From assembly GCF_022201045.2 (NCBI RefSeq), contig NC_068561.1, positions 19,718,501-19,782,500 on the forward strand: a DNA stretch of 64,000 bases, read 5' to 3'. Both the position numbers and the translations under genes were made by a program. This stretch comes from Citrus sinensis (taxonomy: Eukaryota; Streptophyta; Magnoliopsida; Sapindales; Rutaceae). Position 1 is the stretch's first letter. Every line of letters starts with the position of its first letter. This document shows positions 50,954-63,597 of the stretch, piece by piece. The notes beneath the pieces were generated by a model. It did no database searches, was not told the origin of the DNA, and saw nothing but the letters and a program-made list of their open reading frames with translations.

Positions 50954-53883
50954 ATGGGGGCTTTGTTCCTTAACTCCCTCTCAGTTGCACCAAATAAATT
51001 TGTCAAAGCCTTTGAGAACAATTGTGACCTGTGCTTGCTGAGGAAGAAAAGAAGCATAATGCATTGCCAAGGTGGTGGCAAAACGACACGGTCCAGCGGC
51101 GTTTCTCCGGCTTTGAAAGAGAGATCAACGGTAACGGATACAGCTGCTGGAAGCTTAGTTTTATCTCCGAATGGGAAAGGCCATGCTGAGATTGTTGTTC
51201 AAGATTTGGTGCCTTTTGGTGGACAAGCCACTTCTTTGGTAGAGTTGCAAGATGGAATTGGCATTGTCAAATTTCTCAAAGCCAAAAATTTTTTCGTTAC
51301 TGGGGCAACTGGGTTTCTAGCAAAGGGTATCATTTTTTTTTTTTTCCGGAAACCTTGATAGTACGAGAAAGTTTTATTATAATTTACATTTATTTCTTTT
51401 TTTAAAAAAAATTTTGCAGTGCTTATAGAGAAGATTTTACGAACGGTACCTGATGTGGGCAAGATCTTTGTGCTGATCAAGGCAAAAAATGAAGAGGCTG
51501 CAATGGAGAGATTGAAAAATGAAGTATTATCTACCCTCTGAATTAGCATTTTGTAATTAATTAGGTTTTGCTATGTGATTAATTAATTTGTGCTGCAAAT
51601 TTAACTTATGGTAGTGTTTATAGATTATTAATGCAGAGCTTTTCAAGTGTCTGAAGCAAACTTATGGAAAATCCTACCAAGCTTTCATGTTAAGCAAGCT
51701 GGTTCCTGCGGTAGGAAACGTTTGTGAAAATAATCTTGGATTAGAAGAAGATTTAGCTGATGTGATTGCGAAAGAAGTTGACGTAATTGTAAATTCCGCG
51801 GCTAATACAACTTTTGATGAAAGGTGATGGCCTTCAATATTAATTTATAACTATCATTAAGGCCAATTTCAAGTAGTTATAAAACTTTATAGTGATAGCA
51901 TGTCTGATGAGTTTTTGAAAATGCATGCAGATACGATATTGCTATTGATATAAACACAAGGGGACCTTGCCGGCTAATGGAGTTTGCAAAGCAATGCAAT
52001 AAACTTAAGCTCTTTGTGCAAGTATCAACAGGCAAGTACCAAAATTAAAGCCAGTTTTGGAAATTGGAAGCTTTTGAAAATTGAAAAACTTTGGCTTGTT
52101 TAATTTCTTCTTGATAAATTTTCTTGTCTTGTTAAGGTTGCTTAAAAATTAAAAGTAAAATTACATAATAAAAGCTAGATTTGTCTTCTTTCGTGAACAG
52201 CATACGTAAATGGACAAAGACGAGGCAAAGTTATGGAAAAGCCATTTTGCATGGGAGATAGCATAGCAAAAGAAAATTTTGTCTCCAACTCTCGAAGGCT
52301 TATACCAACTTTGGATGTTGAAAATGAAATGAAGTTGGCTTTGGAATCAAAAGAATTCTCCACAGATGGTGAAGTGGCTCAGAAAATGAAAGAATTGGGT
52401 TTAGAAAGGTGAAGTGATCTACTTTTATTTTATTTTTCCTCTGTTTTGTCTTGTAAAACGGACTTTTTGTTTAAGCTTGCTCAAATACCACGTGTAACGG
52501 GTGGATAAATCACTTGATTAGGGCAAGAAAATATGGATGGCAAGACACTTATGTGTTCACGAAGGCTATGGGAGAAATGGTGATTGATAACATGAGGGGA
52601 GACATACCGGTTGTGATAATTCGACCAAGTGTTATTGAGAGCACTTGCAAAGAACCATTTTCCGGTTGGATGGAAGGAAACAGGTGCATTTAATTTTATC
52701 AACCATTTTAATTAATTTAGATTAATTGCATTTGGTCTGCCCAAAAAAATGAATAAATAAAAGTAATTAATCCTCTCTCTGACTTTTAAAGGATGATGGA
52801 TCCAATAATTTTATACTATGGGAAAGGGCAGCTGACAGGATTTTTGGTAGACCCAAATGGGATTCTTGACGTAGTAAGTAAAATTTTAATTAACCATTGA
52901 TTAATTAATCTCTTGCTACGGTTTGGCTGTGTAGCAATTATTTTGCAAATACAAGAAAACTTTGTGCTTTCATGACAAAATTAGCTGCTGCAGGTCCCGG
53001 CTGACATGGTTGTTAACGCAACATTGGCAGCAATAGCACAGCACGGAATGATTCAAAAACCTGATATAAATGTCTACCAAATTGCTTCATCTGTTGTGAA
53101 TCCACTAGTGTTTCAAGATCTTGCAAGGCTGCTTCATGAACACTACAGTGCTTCGCCGTGTGTGGACACGAAGGGCAGGCCAATCCGTGTGCCATCAATG
53201 AAGCTCTTCAGCTCCATGGAAGATTTTTCAGCTCACCTCTGGAGAGATGCTATTCAGCGAAGTGGGCTGACATCCACGGCTAATTTGAACGGGAAGCTGC
53301 CTCAGAAACTTGAAACTATTTGCAGAAAGTCAGTAGAGCAAGCGAAGCACTTGGCTGATATATATGAGCCATACACCTTTTATGGAGGAAGGTAATTAGG
53401 CTCTCTCTATTAGCATGCACAATGCAATATGTATCGACCCCTTTTGACACTACTAGCTCCAGATTCCTCCTTAATTAGACTCGTCGTAAACTTTAAAACT
53501 ACATATTATTATACGTCTAAATCTAAATTTATAAACTAAGTTACGTAAATTTGAAGCCAATCTACTCACCGCAGCCTACATCAGCCACATTTTTCTTACT
53601 AACCAAGAAGTCAAGAAACCCAAAGAAAACAAAAAATCAATCTCTATCTGATGTTAAATTGTATTTATGTTATGAACCAATATTAATTTAAATGCATGAT
53701 CATCAATATTTTGGCAGATTTGATAACAGCAATACAGAGAGATTGATGGAGAAAATGTCCGAAGAAGAGAAGAGAAAGTTTGGATTTGACGTGGGGAGCA
53801 TTGACTGGAAAGAATACATCACAAATGTTCATATACCAGGCTTAAGGAGGCATGTCATGAAGGGAAGAGGAATACACGTGTAG
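50954..53883 (+). CDS. FAR2: Fatty acyl-CoA/ACP reductase, MS2/FAR2 type
   Basis: Nine exons: 50954-51326, 51420-51523, 51624-51823, 51931-52031, 52201-52408, 52522-52683, 52792-52873, 52994-53391 and 53718-53883. They join in phase to 597 residues, close to Arabidopsis MALE STERILITY 2. The enzyme reduces fatty acyl thioesters to fatty alcohols; MS2 works in tapetal plastids for pollen exine sporopollenin. Visible features are an N-terminal transit-like extension (1-65, Ser/Lys-rich, starting MGALFL like MEALFL of MS2), the NADPH-binding TGATGF (116-121) and the catalytic YVFTK (339-343). The C-terminal sterile domain ends [16 protein letters not shown]. Intron 4 has a GC donor (ACAG|GCAAGT at 52032); no GT alternative keeps the frame. 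The second of two adjacent ATGs was chosen because it matches the family. Confidence 0.95.
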
Positions 53884-54757
53884 CTAATAAAATTATATGT
53901 GCTTCTTTGTTAATTTTAATTATATCCCGTGTTAGGGCTTTCAAGTAATTATAATAAGTGAATACTTTTTCTTTTTCTTTTTTTCTGTCTTGACTTTGTA
54001 ATAACTGAATGCTTAATCCTGCGTTTTCTTTTTTCTGTTCCAAAATTATATATAAAGGTAGGCAAGAATTTGGGTGAATTCATGGTTAATTAGATGGACT
54101 ATGTTGCGTGGAATTTAAGTTCCTTTCCTACGATAATTTCGGTGATTGATGGTTATATTTTTCGATAAATTTTCAGTCATTTGTTTAGACCATATATTTA
54201 CAATAGGATCTTATGTTCAGTTAAATTTCTGATCGTTCGTTTAAACCATATGTTTATGATTAACACAGACAAATAGTAAATAATTAACAAATATTAAAAC
54301 TATTTAGTACTTTGGACGACAATTATTATTTCATGAAGTAAAAAGAAAATCGAAATGAGTCTAGCTTTGTGGCTAATCTTCTAATAAGACAATTTTCTTT
54401 TTTTGGGATAATTTTATTTATGACTCTACATATCTATGAAATTGATATACATGTATAATGAGAACTTGATATCTTTAAAATTTTCTTAGTTTTTATGGAA
54501 ATTAAATGAACAGGTTTAGGTTGTTAAATGAAAAGCACCTATTCCAAATAATATGCAAAATCTAAAAGAAATTTGTGACAGGGAAGAAAGATTTCGTGAT
54601 CAAAGAGTGAACAAAATTTTTATTTTTCTTTTCCCCTATTTATAACGATTTATCATTTATCACTGCTAGCAGATCAATAACATTACTGGTATGTCGACAA
54701 GAGATCGTTTCGGTTACCAAAGTGCTAAAACCAGAGGAAAACACGAGAAAACGCTTC
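53884..54757. other. Convergent 3' region
   Basis: 3' flanks of the MS2-like gene (plus) and the ATXR4-like gene (minus). AT-rich, with two similar blocks around GATCGTTCGTTTAAACCATATGTTTA and TCATTTGTTTAGACCATATATTTA. No gene. Confidence 0.55.
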
Positions 54758-57700
54758 TCAGTCACCAGATGAACACCGCAAGCAGTTGCACTGAAAACCG
54801 AACCCTTGCGTTAAGATAGCTTGACGAGCATCACGAGCCATACTTGCATCGATGTAGCATATCCGAAGTTCTTCCCCTGTGAAATAAACATAAAATTAAG
54901 ATTATGGCATTGTTATTATTATGTTGAATATTTTTGCATGGTGGGATTTGAGGAATGAAAACGTTAATCTTGAATGCATGCATCTTCATAGCTCTGCCTG
55001 CTAATTTCCCTCGTTTTCTTTAACAATGCTGTGAAATTTTTAATGTGAAAGCAACCTATTCTTTTTCTTCATTCTCATTGGCTACTCAACAGATGAAAAT
55101 TCATTTCCCTAACATGCATGCTATAGAAGTGACCTACAAGAGATTTTAATATTGGGTAAGAAACCGGAAAAACAAAGAAACATGAAAGCTGTGCGATTGC
55201 TGGACAAACCTTCCTCAACATCACGAAGGGCCATCAATCTTGCATCTGCATTGTCTATCCACATAATATGTGCATTCGGATCTGCAATCCAAATTCAGCT
55301 CATTCAGTTCCTTTCTTATTTTCTCTCTTCTTTTGGCACAAAAATTCTGTTTGGCTTATCCTAGCATGTCATCTATTTCTATGAACATTTTAACAATCAC
55401 TAGATCTGCACTTGAACCAGTTTTGGGCGATCATTGAATTGTTATTTCGCCAATCCCCATAGATTCTTCCTTCCCCAATAATCTTATATTCTATCTCCCT
55501 TTAATTCTTTTTCTTCTCTTCCAATTGTCCTAATTTTTCTTCTATTTTGTAGTCTACATCAATTGATATCTGATCATGCACTATGTAAATAAGGTTAAAT
55601 TGCACCTAGAACCTCAGAAGAGGAAAAATAAAGTAAAACAGTTAAAAAGAAGAAGAGGAAAAACTAACCACAATCGTGGTTATAGAAGGATGGAAGCATA
55701 TAAATTGCATTCCCAACTGCAATTTCAGATTCTATGGAGGCTGCAGCTGATGAAAGAAGATCTTCATACAATCCTCCAGCCAATTCAATACGAAACGCAT
55801 TGATACGAATTTGAGCCAGTACATTAGTGTACCATTGCTTGTTTAGAACTTGTAATGTCAAAGATCACTGTTCTCCCAAAAAACACTGGCATAGAGCTAG
55901 AAAAAAGTATAAGATAACAAAAAATAATGATAATTGATGTGGAGGATACATTTCATCTGTTCATCATCTATACCTGCCTTTTTAAAGGCACTCCTTAGCA
56001 TAACAAAACCCTCTTCCATCTGAAAATTCTCATAAAAGTAAGATGGCATGCCGCAAATTTAAAATTTCACCAAAAGAAGAACATATATGCACAAAAATAA
56101 TGGCAAGGGATGCTAAACCCCTAATCATCATGGTCATTAATAGATCAGCTCACTGAATATTTATTATCTAATTATTGCTTCTATAACTATGAATAATGCA
56201 TTTCCTTTGGTAGACAAGCAACAATTATTGTTTCTGTGATCAAATCACATGCAGAAATAATAGGTTCTCAAGCTCCAATTACTTGGTGCAACAAAGTAAT
56301 GAATTGATTTGAATAGAATTCATGATCTAACAGCTCTACCAACAATTCTTTCTTATTTCAAAAATTTCTACATCGGTCATGATCAATATTAATATAAGAT
56401 TCTTACCGCCAAAATCAATTCAGGGGATAAACTAGCAGGTTGAAGTATGTCAATACAGTCAGCAGATTCAGCTCCTGATATAATCATACAAGCCAACCGC
56501 TTCACCAGAAGAGGGTATTTCAATCCTTGACTCCTTTATAGAAAATGTATTTAAAATGAAAAATTAAAGAAATACAATATGAAAATGAGAACAGACACTG
56601 AAAAGTGTTAAAAATTACAACAAATTTAGGAAAATTTAGGAAATCATGTTGACATGAAAACATAAACTGCTGTTGGACTTCAGGAGACCACATGTGTTGG
56701 TAAATCAATAGTCCCACAGAAAACTAAAAATAGAAACACCACTATCATGTTCAAAATATTTCTAATAGCATTACTGCTCTTGCTGGCAATAAACCCATAA
56801 TAACTATGAAAGGTAATTCAAATGGCTTAAAGGAAAATCCTGCGTGTTTGCCCCTAACAAAAAAAACTTGATGAGCTGCCATCTATTTAAAATTTGCACC
56901 ATGTTAACATGATGCATGATACTATATACTCAAAAATGCCAATTATTTTTAAGAATTTATCATACTGTGTTATTTTATTCGTTTCATTCCATGTAGTGAT
57001 ACCAACAGTTACTCAGGGAAAGCGAATGAAGAAAATACAAATTCTGCTGTAACAAGTCTTAATTAATACCTTTAGATGCACTGAACATTGCTAAAAGAAT
57101 CTCAAAGTAGGACAAAAAGGATATGTACAAATCTAATATGACACAAATATGAAATGTAACTGAATGCAAAAAAAGAAGATAAATCCCATAAAAAAATGAT
57201 GTAGACAAAATGTAATTGGGAAAATCTATCAACCTTCAAGCAAGTGAAATTAAAAGAATTTCAGAAACTCACATACCGGCAATAGTCATTGAAAACAGAC
57301 CAATCCGCTCTCCTCTCAACATCATAAAATGCCTGAGAATATGAGAATAAAACAGAGATTCTTTAAAAGGCAAAAAGGACTTAAAGTTCAAACCAATTCA
57401 ACTCACTGAAAGTAAGAGCTCTTATAGCCAGCTTGTATTCTTAAGCAAATAAACTATTGAAATACTAAGGGGGACTTCAGCTACTACAACCTGCTGTAAA
57501 ATGGAATCACTAACTATCAAGTATTAGTGCTTCGTCGTTGGTAAACATTAGCTTTCACAGTTAAACATAAGCAGAGGCGGATGTAGTGTAGGACTAGTGG
57601 GGGCTCAAGCCCCCACTGAAAAAAAAAACTATTTTTGTTTGAAAGAAAAATTAATAAATTTTTAAATAATCCCTGTCATATTTTTAAATAGTCCAAGTTT

Positions 57701-60090
57701 TTTCAGTTTTTACAACCACAGTAGAGAGAACATTTTCAACAACGAAATTTGTGAAGAATGAACTTCAGAATCGGATGGGAGATGAATGGACAAATAATAA
57801 TTTGATTGTTTATGTAGAAAGATGTATTTAATAGTATTGATAATGAATTTATTGCACAACGTTTTCAGAATATGAAATCGCGTAGAGAATAATTGTAACT
57901 GTGTTATCAAAAATTTTATATATTCAAGTTTCAGTTTTTATATTTTATTGTCATTTAATTTAGCCCCCGGTAAATTATTTTTCTAGATCCGCCATTGAAC
58001 AATAAGCACAACAATTATAAACATACCCCAATGAGCAACAAAAACTAATATGCACACTAGTAGTGTTGTCATGAACATAACTTGGATTATATGACACTAT
58101 GTATTCTGAGAAGTTCATGCAAAATGTTCAAGCTCTTCTCCTACTACCTTAGATACTCTGTAAAGACATACACTACCCTTGCATAAATTACAACACAGTA
58201 AAGCTTAGATAAGGGTTTCACGCTAATGAATAATGCCTTGACTCTACCAAAGCATAAAGGATTCACAAATTGTAATCTCAGCTAGCAACAGATGGCATTA
58301 ATAGCTAAAAGGGAAGAACTCTGTTCATCCTTATAAACAATCTGTCAAAAATCCCTCCACCATTATTTATTTCTCAAAGCTTCACAACATAAATGTTAAC
58401 ATTCTATGGCACAAACTCTCCTTAGGCAAAACATTACAGGGTTTAATAGCATATGGGTCCCCGATTTTTTATGAAATAGCAATTAAGAACACAGATTACA
58501 TTTTTTCCCATGTAGTCCCTTGCCTTCATACAATGATAAAAATCCTATAATACAATCAAGGCATGTTTGGTTATAGTATTAAAGGGGTATTAAAATATTG
58601 TTCACATTATCTTAATATCAATATCATGTTTGGCAAATTTTACAAGGGATTAAGGGGTATACTAATACAGCAAACTGCCGCATTAGGTAAACCTGACCGG
58701 GAGTCGAGAAAAGCTAGCAAACTGCCGCATTAGCTTTTGTGCTTTTGCATTTGCTGCTTCTTTTTTTTTTATTACTTTTGCTTTTGCTTTTTTTTCAATA
58801 CTAATAAATAATATAACTTTTTAATATAATATAATATTTTCTTTTCTTTTATTTTTATATCATAATTGTTAATATAAATTAATAATTTATTATTCATATT
58901 TTAATTTTTATTATATTAAAAATATTACTAAATAATGTATTATTTAATTATATAATAATTAATATATCAAATTGATTAATAAGTACTTAAATAATATATA
59001 AAAATAAGAATATAACTTGATATTACATTATTTAATTATATTATAGTAATTAATATATAAAAATTTAATATAACTAATCAAAATATTTATATATGAATAA
59101 ATTTAAATAATATTAATTTAAAATAAATGTTATGTTGTCGATTATAAGGCTATAAGCTTCAATCTTTATGGAAATTTTTTTAATATTTATACTAAAAAAT
59201 AATGTTAAATTTCTAAAATTTAAGACTTCTATATTTTGTATTTTTTTAGGTACTAATAAATATTATTTTCTAAATATATAATTTAAGTTAATCACAAAAA
59301 AATTAATACAGTACAGTGTAGCACCAAACATTGTACAACATTATTATAATACAGTGCTAATGCAATACACCATAATACAATACACAAATATTAAAATAAT
59401 ACAATACAGCATAATACACTATAGTGTGCCAAACGCACCCTCAGTGATTTAACATTATACTCATCAAAATTTTGAAAAAGAATTAAGTCCCCTTAATAAA
59501 CTCATTTCAAGGTGTGACTGAAAAGCCAATGATGTTAATCAGCCAGCAAAGACCCACAAGAAAATTTTTCAAGTAATGTCCTTACCTGTGACTTTGTCAA
59601 AACTTAGGGACCCAAACCTAAAACTTAAAATCCAGTTAGTCATAGAAGCATAACTGCAAACAGGTGATAGGTACATCGTAAACCTCAAAATCCATGAAGA
59701 ATTTTTTTTATTTTTTTTCCCCTGAAAGAAAGCCCATTTTACCTTAGCGTTATCTTTGCACACTTCACTGCAAAAGCGAGCATTATGATGTTGAAAATGC
59801 TGCGAACTCGAAGTAATCTTTCTGAGACAAAAGTAACACACGCTGTTTAGTGTGGAAAGAGTCGGGTGAGTTATGATGGGCTTGGCGGTGTGGATGAGAT
59901 CGCCGGCCCCGATTCTCCGAGTGGCGAAGACGCCGCGACCGGCGGACTCGGTGAGCGCGACTTGGATTGGCGGCGGCGAGGGTTGACTGGGTTTCCCATT
60001 GTGCGTTGCGGCGGAGCAAAGCTGCCTCTTTTCTAAATGAAGACTTTCGAGGCGGGAAATCAGGCAACGGCTATAACGGCGTAAGCACAT
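54758..60090 (-). CDS. ATXR4: SET-domain protein of the ATXR4/SDG38 type
   Basis: Seven exons on the minus strand: 60090-59743, 57332-57277, 56530-56407, 56019-55950, 55848-55669, 55281-55210 and 54876-54758. They join in phase to 322 residues, as in Arabidopsis ATXR4. The SET domain is split by a Cys-rich insert: ESAGRGVFATRRIGAGDLI near 47-65, then CYFCLRK and FCSEVC. The core follows with QWYTNVLAQIRINAFRIE, YMLPSFYNHDCDPN (NHDC at 256-259) and GEELRICYID with the likely catalytic Tyr291. A post-SET-like CNCLRC motif lies at the end. Family members are putative lysine methyltransferases. Exon 5 must use the AG before TTCTAAAC; an upstream AG would put TGA in frame. The 2.4-kb first intron holds a hAT relic and a Harbinger-type element. 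The start gives MCLRRYSRC; a longer in-frame start at 60204 is possible. Confidence 0.94.
57572..57997 (+). mobile_element. Deleted hAT element with transposase C-terminal relic
   Basis: The ends CAGAGGCGGATGTAG and CTAGATCCGCCATTG form imperfect inverted repeats; the flanks AACATAAG and AACAATAAG are similar. On the plus strand at about 57708-57830 a frame reads TTTVERTFSTTKFVKNELQ and RMGDEWTNNNLIVYVE, the hAT dimerisation region. Shortly downstream come pieces matching its usual end (NEFIAQRFQNMKSRRE, after a stop). Most of the transposase is missing. It sits inverted in intron 1 of the ATXR4-like gene. Confidence 0.85.
58559..59440. mobile_element. PIF/Harbinger-like element in ATXR4 intron 1
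   Basis: The left end AGGCATGTTTGG and the right end CCAAACGCACCC are inverted, with TCA on both sides (58556-58558 and 59441-59443). The right 300 bases match the right end of the element at 19026-22857 (GGTACTAATAAATATTATTTT and GCACCAAACATTGTACAACA). The left part contains two CCGCATTAG motifs, one of which is followed by CTTTTG. It has no coding capacity. Confidence 0.75.
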
Positions 60091-60505
60091 CTTCCAAAAG
60101 TAACAGACTTGTGGGAGAAATGGAATAAATAAGATCACAAAATTATGACCAATAAAATCATACTGAGCGAGTCTGGGGGTTAGCAGTTGTACATACTCAT
60201 TCATGGATTCATGCTCCTCTTGAGGAAAAAAGTTACGTAAACATGGCCAAATGTATCAAAAAAATGCAAAGCAAAGGCTTAAAAAGTACCAAGGACTAAC
60301 CATTTTTCTAGTCTTTGGTAATACCAAAATCTTTGGTGCCAAAACAAATAACAACTAGAAAGTAATTACAGTATAGATTATATATACACACATATAAAAA
60401 GAGCAATCACCTATCAAGTTAATAAAAGGTAAATGCCGTAACAATTAGCGTCGTCATCAATTTGATTCAAATTCATCGCCTTATTAACACATTTAATAAT
60501 TTTCA

Positions 60506-63500
60506 TCAATGTAATGGTGATCTCCAATCAAGATTTTCATCAACCGGGTAACTATCTTTCTGCACTTCTTTAGGAGGAATGAAGCAATCAAGTGACAATC
60601 CGGCCACGTTAAATGCAAGATCATCAATGGTCCAAATCTCCTCCATCCTCGTGATTGAAAGGCCTGCTTTCAGATTATCTCCAAAGCGTGTGATGATTAC
60701 ACTTGATTGGCCCGAATGAGCAATCATCACACCCTCGATTGCCCTATAATCTTCAATTTTAGTAGCCATTGTGGTTTCCCAGTAAGTAGGCAGAGATCCA
60801 GGTGATTGAATTCTTGTTAAGTACGAGTCCTCTAAGTACACTAGCAGCCCACTTCTTTGGCTGAAGTAACCAAAGATTACATGCTTGATCATCTCTGCCG
60901 TGCTGTCACTTCGATCAGCTAAGTCCGTTTGATTAGCAGCCAATTTCAAGACAAAACAATCAATGTCGGAAATTCGTTTCTCTCCCATGTACTGTGCTGT
61001 AGAGAATACAGATGCTACTGCAATAGGATCCAGTCCCTACACACATAAATTATTGTATCTTCAGCACAACATAGGGCCATCTCATATCAGTATTTGAAGT
61101 GATGGGGGGGCCAGAATTCGAACTAATTGATTCCAAGTTTGACAAAACATATATGAAACAAGATCTGGTGTCTTCGGAGATTGGATCTAGTTTCCAATTA
61201 AATTTGTGTGTGAGAAGAACAGAGGCAGCAAGTTGACATCAGGATGTATATAACTCTCAAGTGAAATCCTTCTCAATATCCCACATAAAAAAGATAAATA
61301 AACACTACTGAAATTATTTTGGGATGCTAAATTTAGAATTTTTATTGCACGACAACATCCCAAAAATGTTCGGTATAATCCCACATCTACAATCCGCAAA
61401 TGTTTCTATCTAAATCCTAGGTGGGCTAAAAATAAATTTAAGTGGCAATATAATCTCATAGCACTCTCCTGTCCAAGTCCATTTTTAAGGGCGAGTTCTA
61501 CAAGTAGGTAGGTAAACAATCGGGCGTGTGGACTGTTCCAATCCTGAATCTCACATGAACTAAAGTAGAAATCTGAATGGGTATATAATCTCATTGACAA
61601 TTCTTCATACAAGCCTTCATAAATGAAAAAATAAAATAAAAATAAAAATCCAGATCACATTACTATATCTCACTCACATGCCAAGATCTGAGTTCGCCTG
61701 CATGATTCATGTTACTCTAGAAAGTAGCTAAACGTGCTATTGGTAATTATTTATCCCAAGTGACAAGAATTAAAAAATGCAGAAGTACAATTGTTCTATC
61801 AAAAAACAAAAACCTGACAAAGATACTTCAAAAAAATAATAATTAACATTTTAGAAATAAACTATCAAAGACTTGCCTGAAGAGCACGACGGAGAGGGCG
61901 GACGCTGCCTTTGGCAGCATGTGAGCCGAGCCATGGTGTGTGGCGCCAAGCAAAATTACCATCACTACCAGCTACGACTTTGTGGCCACCAACAACAAGC
62001 TCAATGAGCCACTTGTTAGGAACCATTTGCCACATTACAAAGCAACCCTTTTCTGAAACCCCTCCGAGGGAGGCGCTGGCTCCGGCACCGGCAACGGGAA
62101 CTGAGCCAGCTGAGCCGCCAAAATCATCCCCCATGCCCATTGTCACTTTCCCAGTGGCAAAAATGTTCTTCACTCTCCCTTCTAATTTCCTGCAACCCGT
62201 TGCTGCTGTGAAGTGTTGTATGATATATTGTGCTGATGAACATACCTGCGGTTACAACAAATTATTAAATCTCTAAAATTTAAGTGATAATGAATTATTG
62301 GAGCTCATTTACTGTAACATTACAATTAATAATATGTCGAAACTAATAATACTCAAAATCTGATCGAATAGAAAGAAATTTACCCACAATGTGAAATTAT
62401 TAAATGCACATAATCATTTAATTTACCTCCACCCAAGAGTTGTTCTCAATAAGTTGAGTGTTTGACAACTAAACAAAATTTATCATCGAGAATAATTCTG
62501 GTGGAACTGTAAGTTATATTATTGTGTAACTCAATAAAATCCATTAATTAATTTTTTTTATGAGTTACATGATTATCTTTTTTATTTGTAGGAAAGTAGC
62601 TTTTCATTCATTCAACGCTTTAAATAAATTCAGAATTTCTGCTTGACATTGAATCCAGCCAAACAGTAAATGTACTTCTTCCTAAAACAAATTTATCTAA
62701 GGAATGGTCATCAGCATACAAAATCCCGGGGTGTATTGAACTTTAACAATGAATAAGTGATACGAAGCTATAAAGTTGGTTAAGTCATTTAATAATGAAT
62801 AAGAGATGCAATTTTAACTATTATTTTTGGGGGGATTTTAGGTAAATACGAAGCTATAAAGTTGGTATAGTCATTTAATTTGAGTGAAACGAGAATGATG
62901 TATATAGTAAATGACTTAATCTACTTTCTAAAAAAACCTGATCAATAAATACAACAAACTGACCCACAAAAGTTCTGGGCTTCGGTCTTTCCTTTTTTCA
63001 GTGGGATACTGATGGGGATTTCAGAGCATGTGCACAAAGTGGAAAAAAGCACTAGTTGAATCAAGAATAATAAAGATAATAACAATATCTTTTTAGGTAT
63101 GAAAACACCCGCATTTTTTTTTATTAATCTCTTTACCAATAATAATAAGTAAAAATAAATAATAAGCTCAATGTAAAATAAGATCAAAAGAATCCATAAC
63201 GTCGCACACGTTAATGACCTCAAAATGATAAAATCTGTGATCCATTTACACAACTAATAAACAATCAGTTTTTTTGCAGGATGATATACGTACTTTGCAT
63301 ATCAAATCGAAAAATGCAAATGTATGTATGTATGTATAGATATATACGTACCTGGTTAAGGGGTTGCTTCGGAAGAAGGGGAACTGGGAAAAGAGGGCAA
63401 CCAAGAACGCTTAAGAGGGTCTTGAGGTCAGATTTCTTGTTGATGAAAAAAACAAGAGACAAGTGATTCTTGAGCCAGTGCTTCCACGAAAGTCCTTTCT

Positions 63501-63597
63501 TGGAAGAGTACTTCGTGTTGTTACTGCCGTTGCTGCTGTTGCTGTGTTGTTCTTCTTCATTAATGGGCTCTTCCGATAATGGAGCAAGCCGACTCAT
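60506..63597 (-). CDS. DUF620 family protein
   Basis: Three exons on the minus strand: 63597-63352, 62245-61877 and 61036-60506. They join in phase to 381 residues. The protein belongs to the plant-specific DUF620 family (Arabidopsis At5g06610-like), whose biochemical function is unknown. Recognisable parts are the N-terminal MSRLAPLSEEP, the exon 2 core with VMWQMVPNKWLIELVVGGHK, GSDGNFAWRHTPWLG and RPLRRALQ, and in exon 3 GLDP, IGEKRISDIDCFVLKL-like sequence, HVIFGYFSQRSGLLVYLEDS, MIAHSGQSSV and AFNVAGLSLDCFIPP. Intron 2 has a GC donor (CTTCAG|GCAAGT at 61876-61871) and a normal AG acceptor. The ATXR4-type gene lies next to it, as I recall for Arabidopsis At5g06610/06620. The start is the first ATG; TTG upstream is not used. 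Confidence 0.92.

Noticed and set aside
55848..55870. Acceptor AG upstream of the chosen one in exon 5 of the ATXR4-type gene
   Set aside because: It would give either an in-frame TGA or a shifted frame. The AG before TTCTAAAC restores FLNKQWYT as in the family.
61865..62276. Plus-strand 121-residue frame opposite DUF620 exon 2
   Set aside because: The minus-strand frame has clear family similarity and proper splice joins. The plus frame has no recognisable features.
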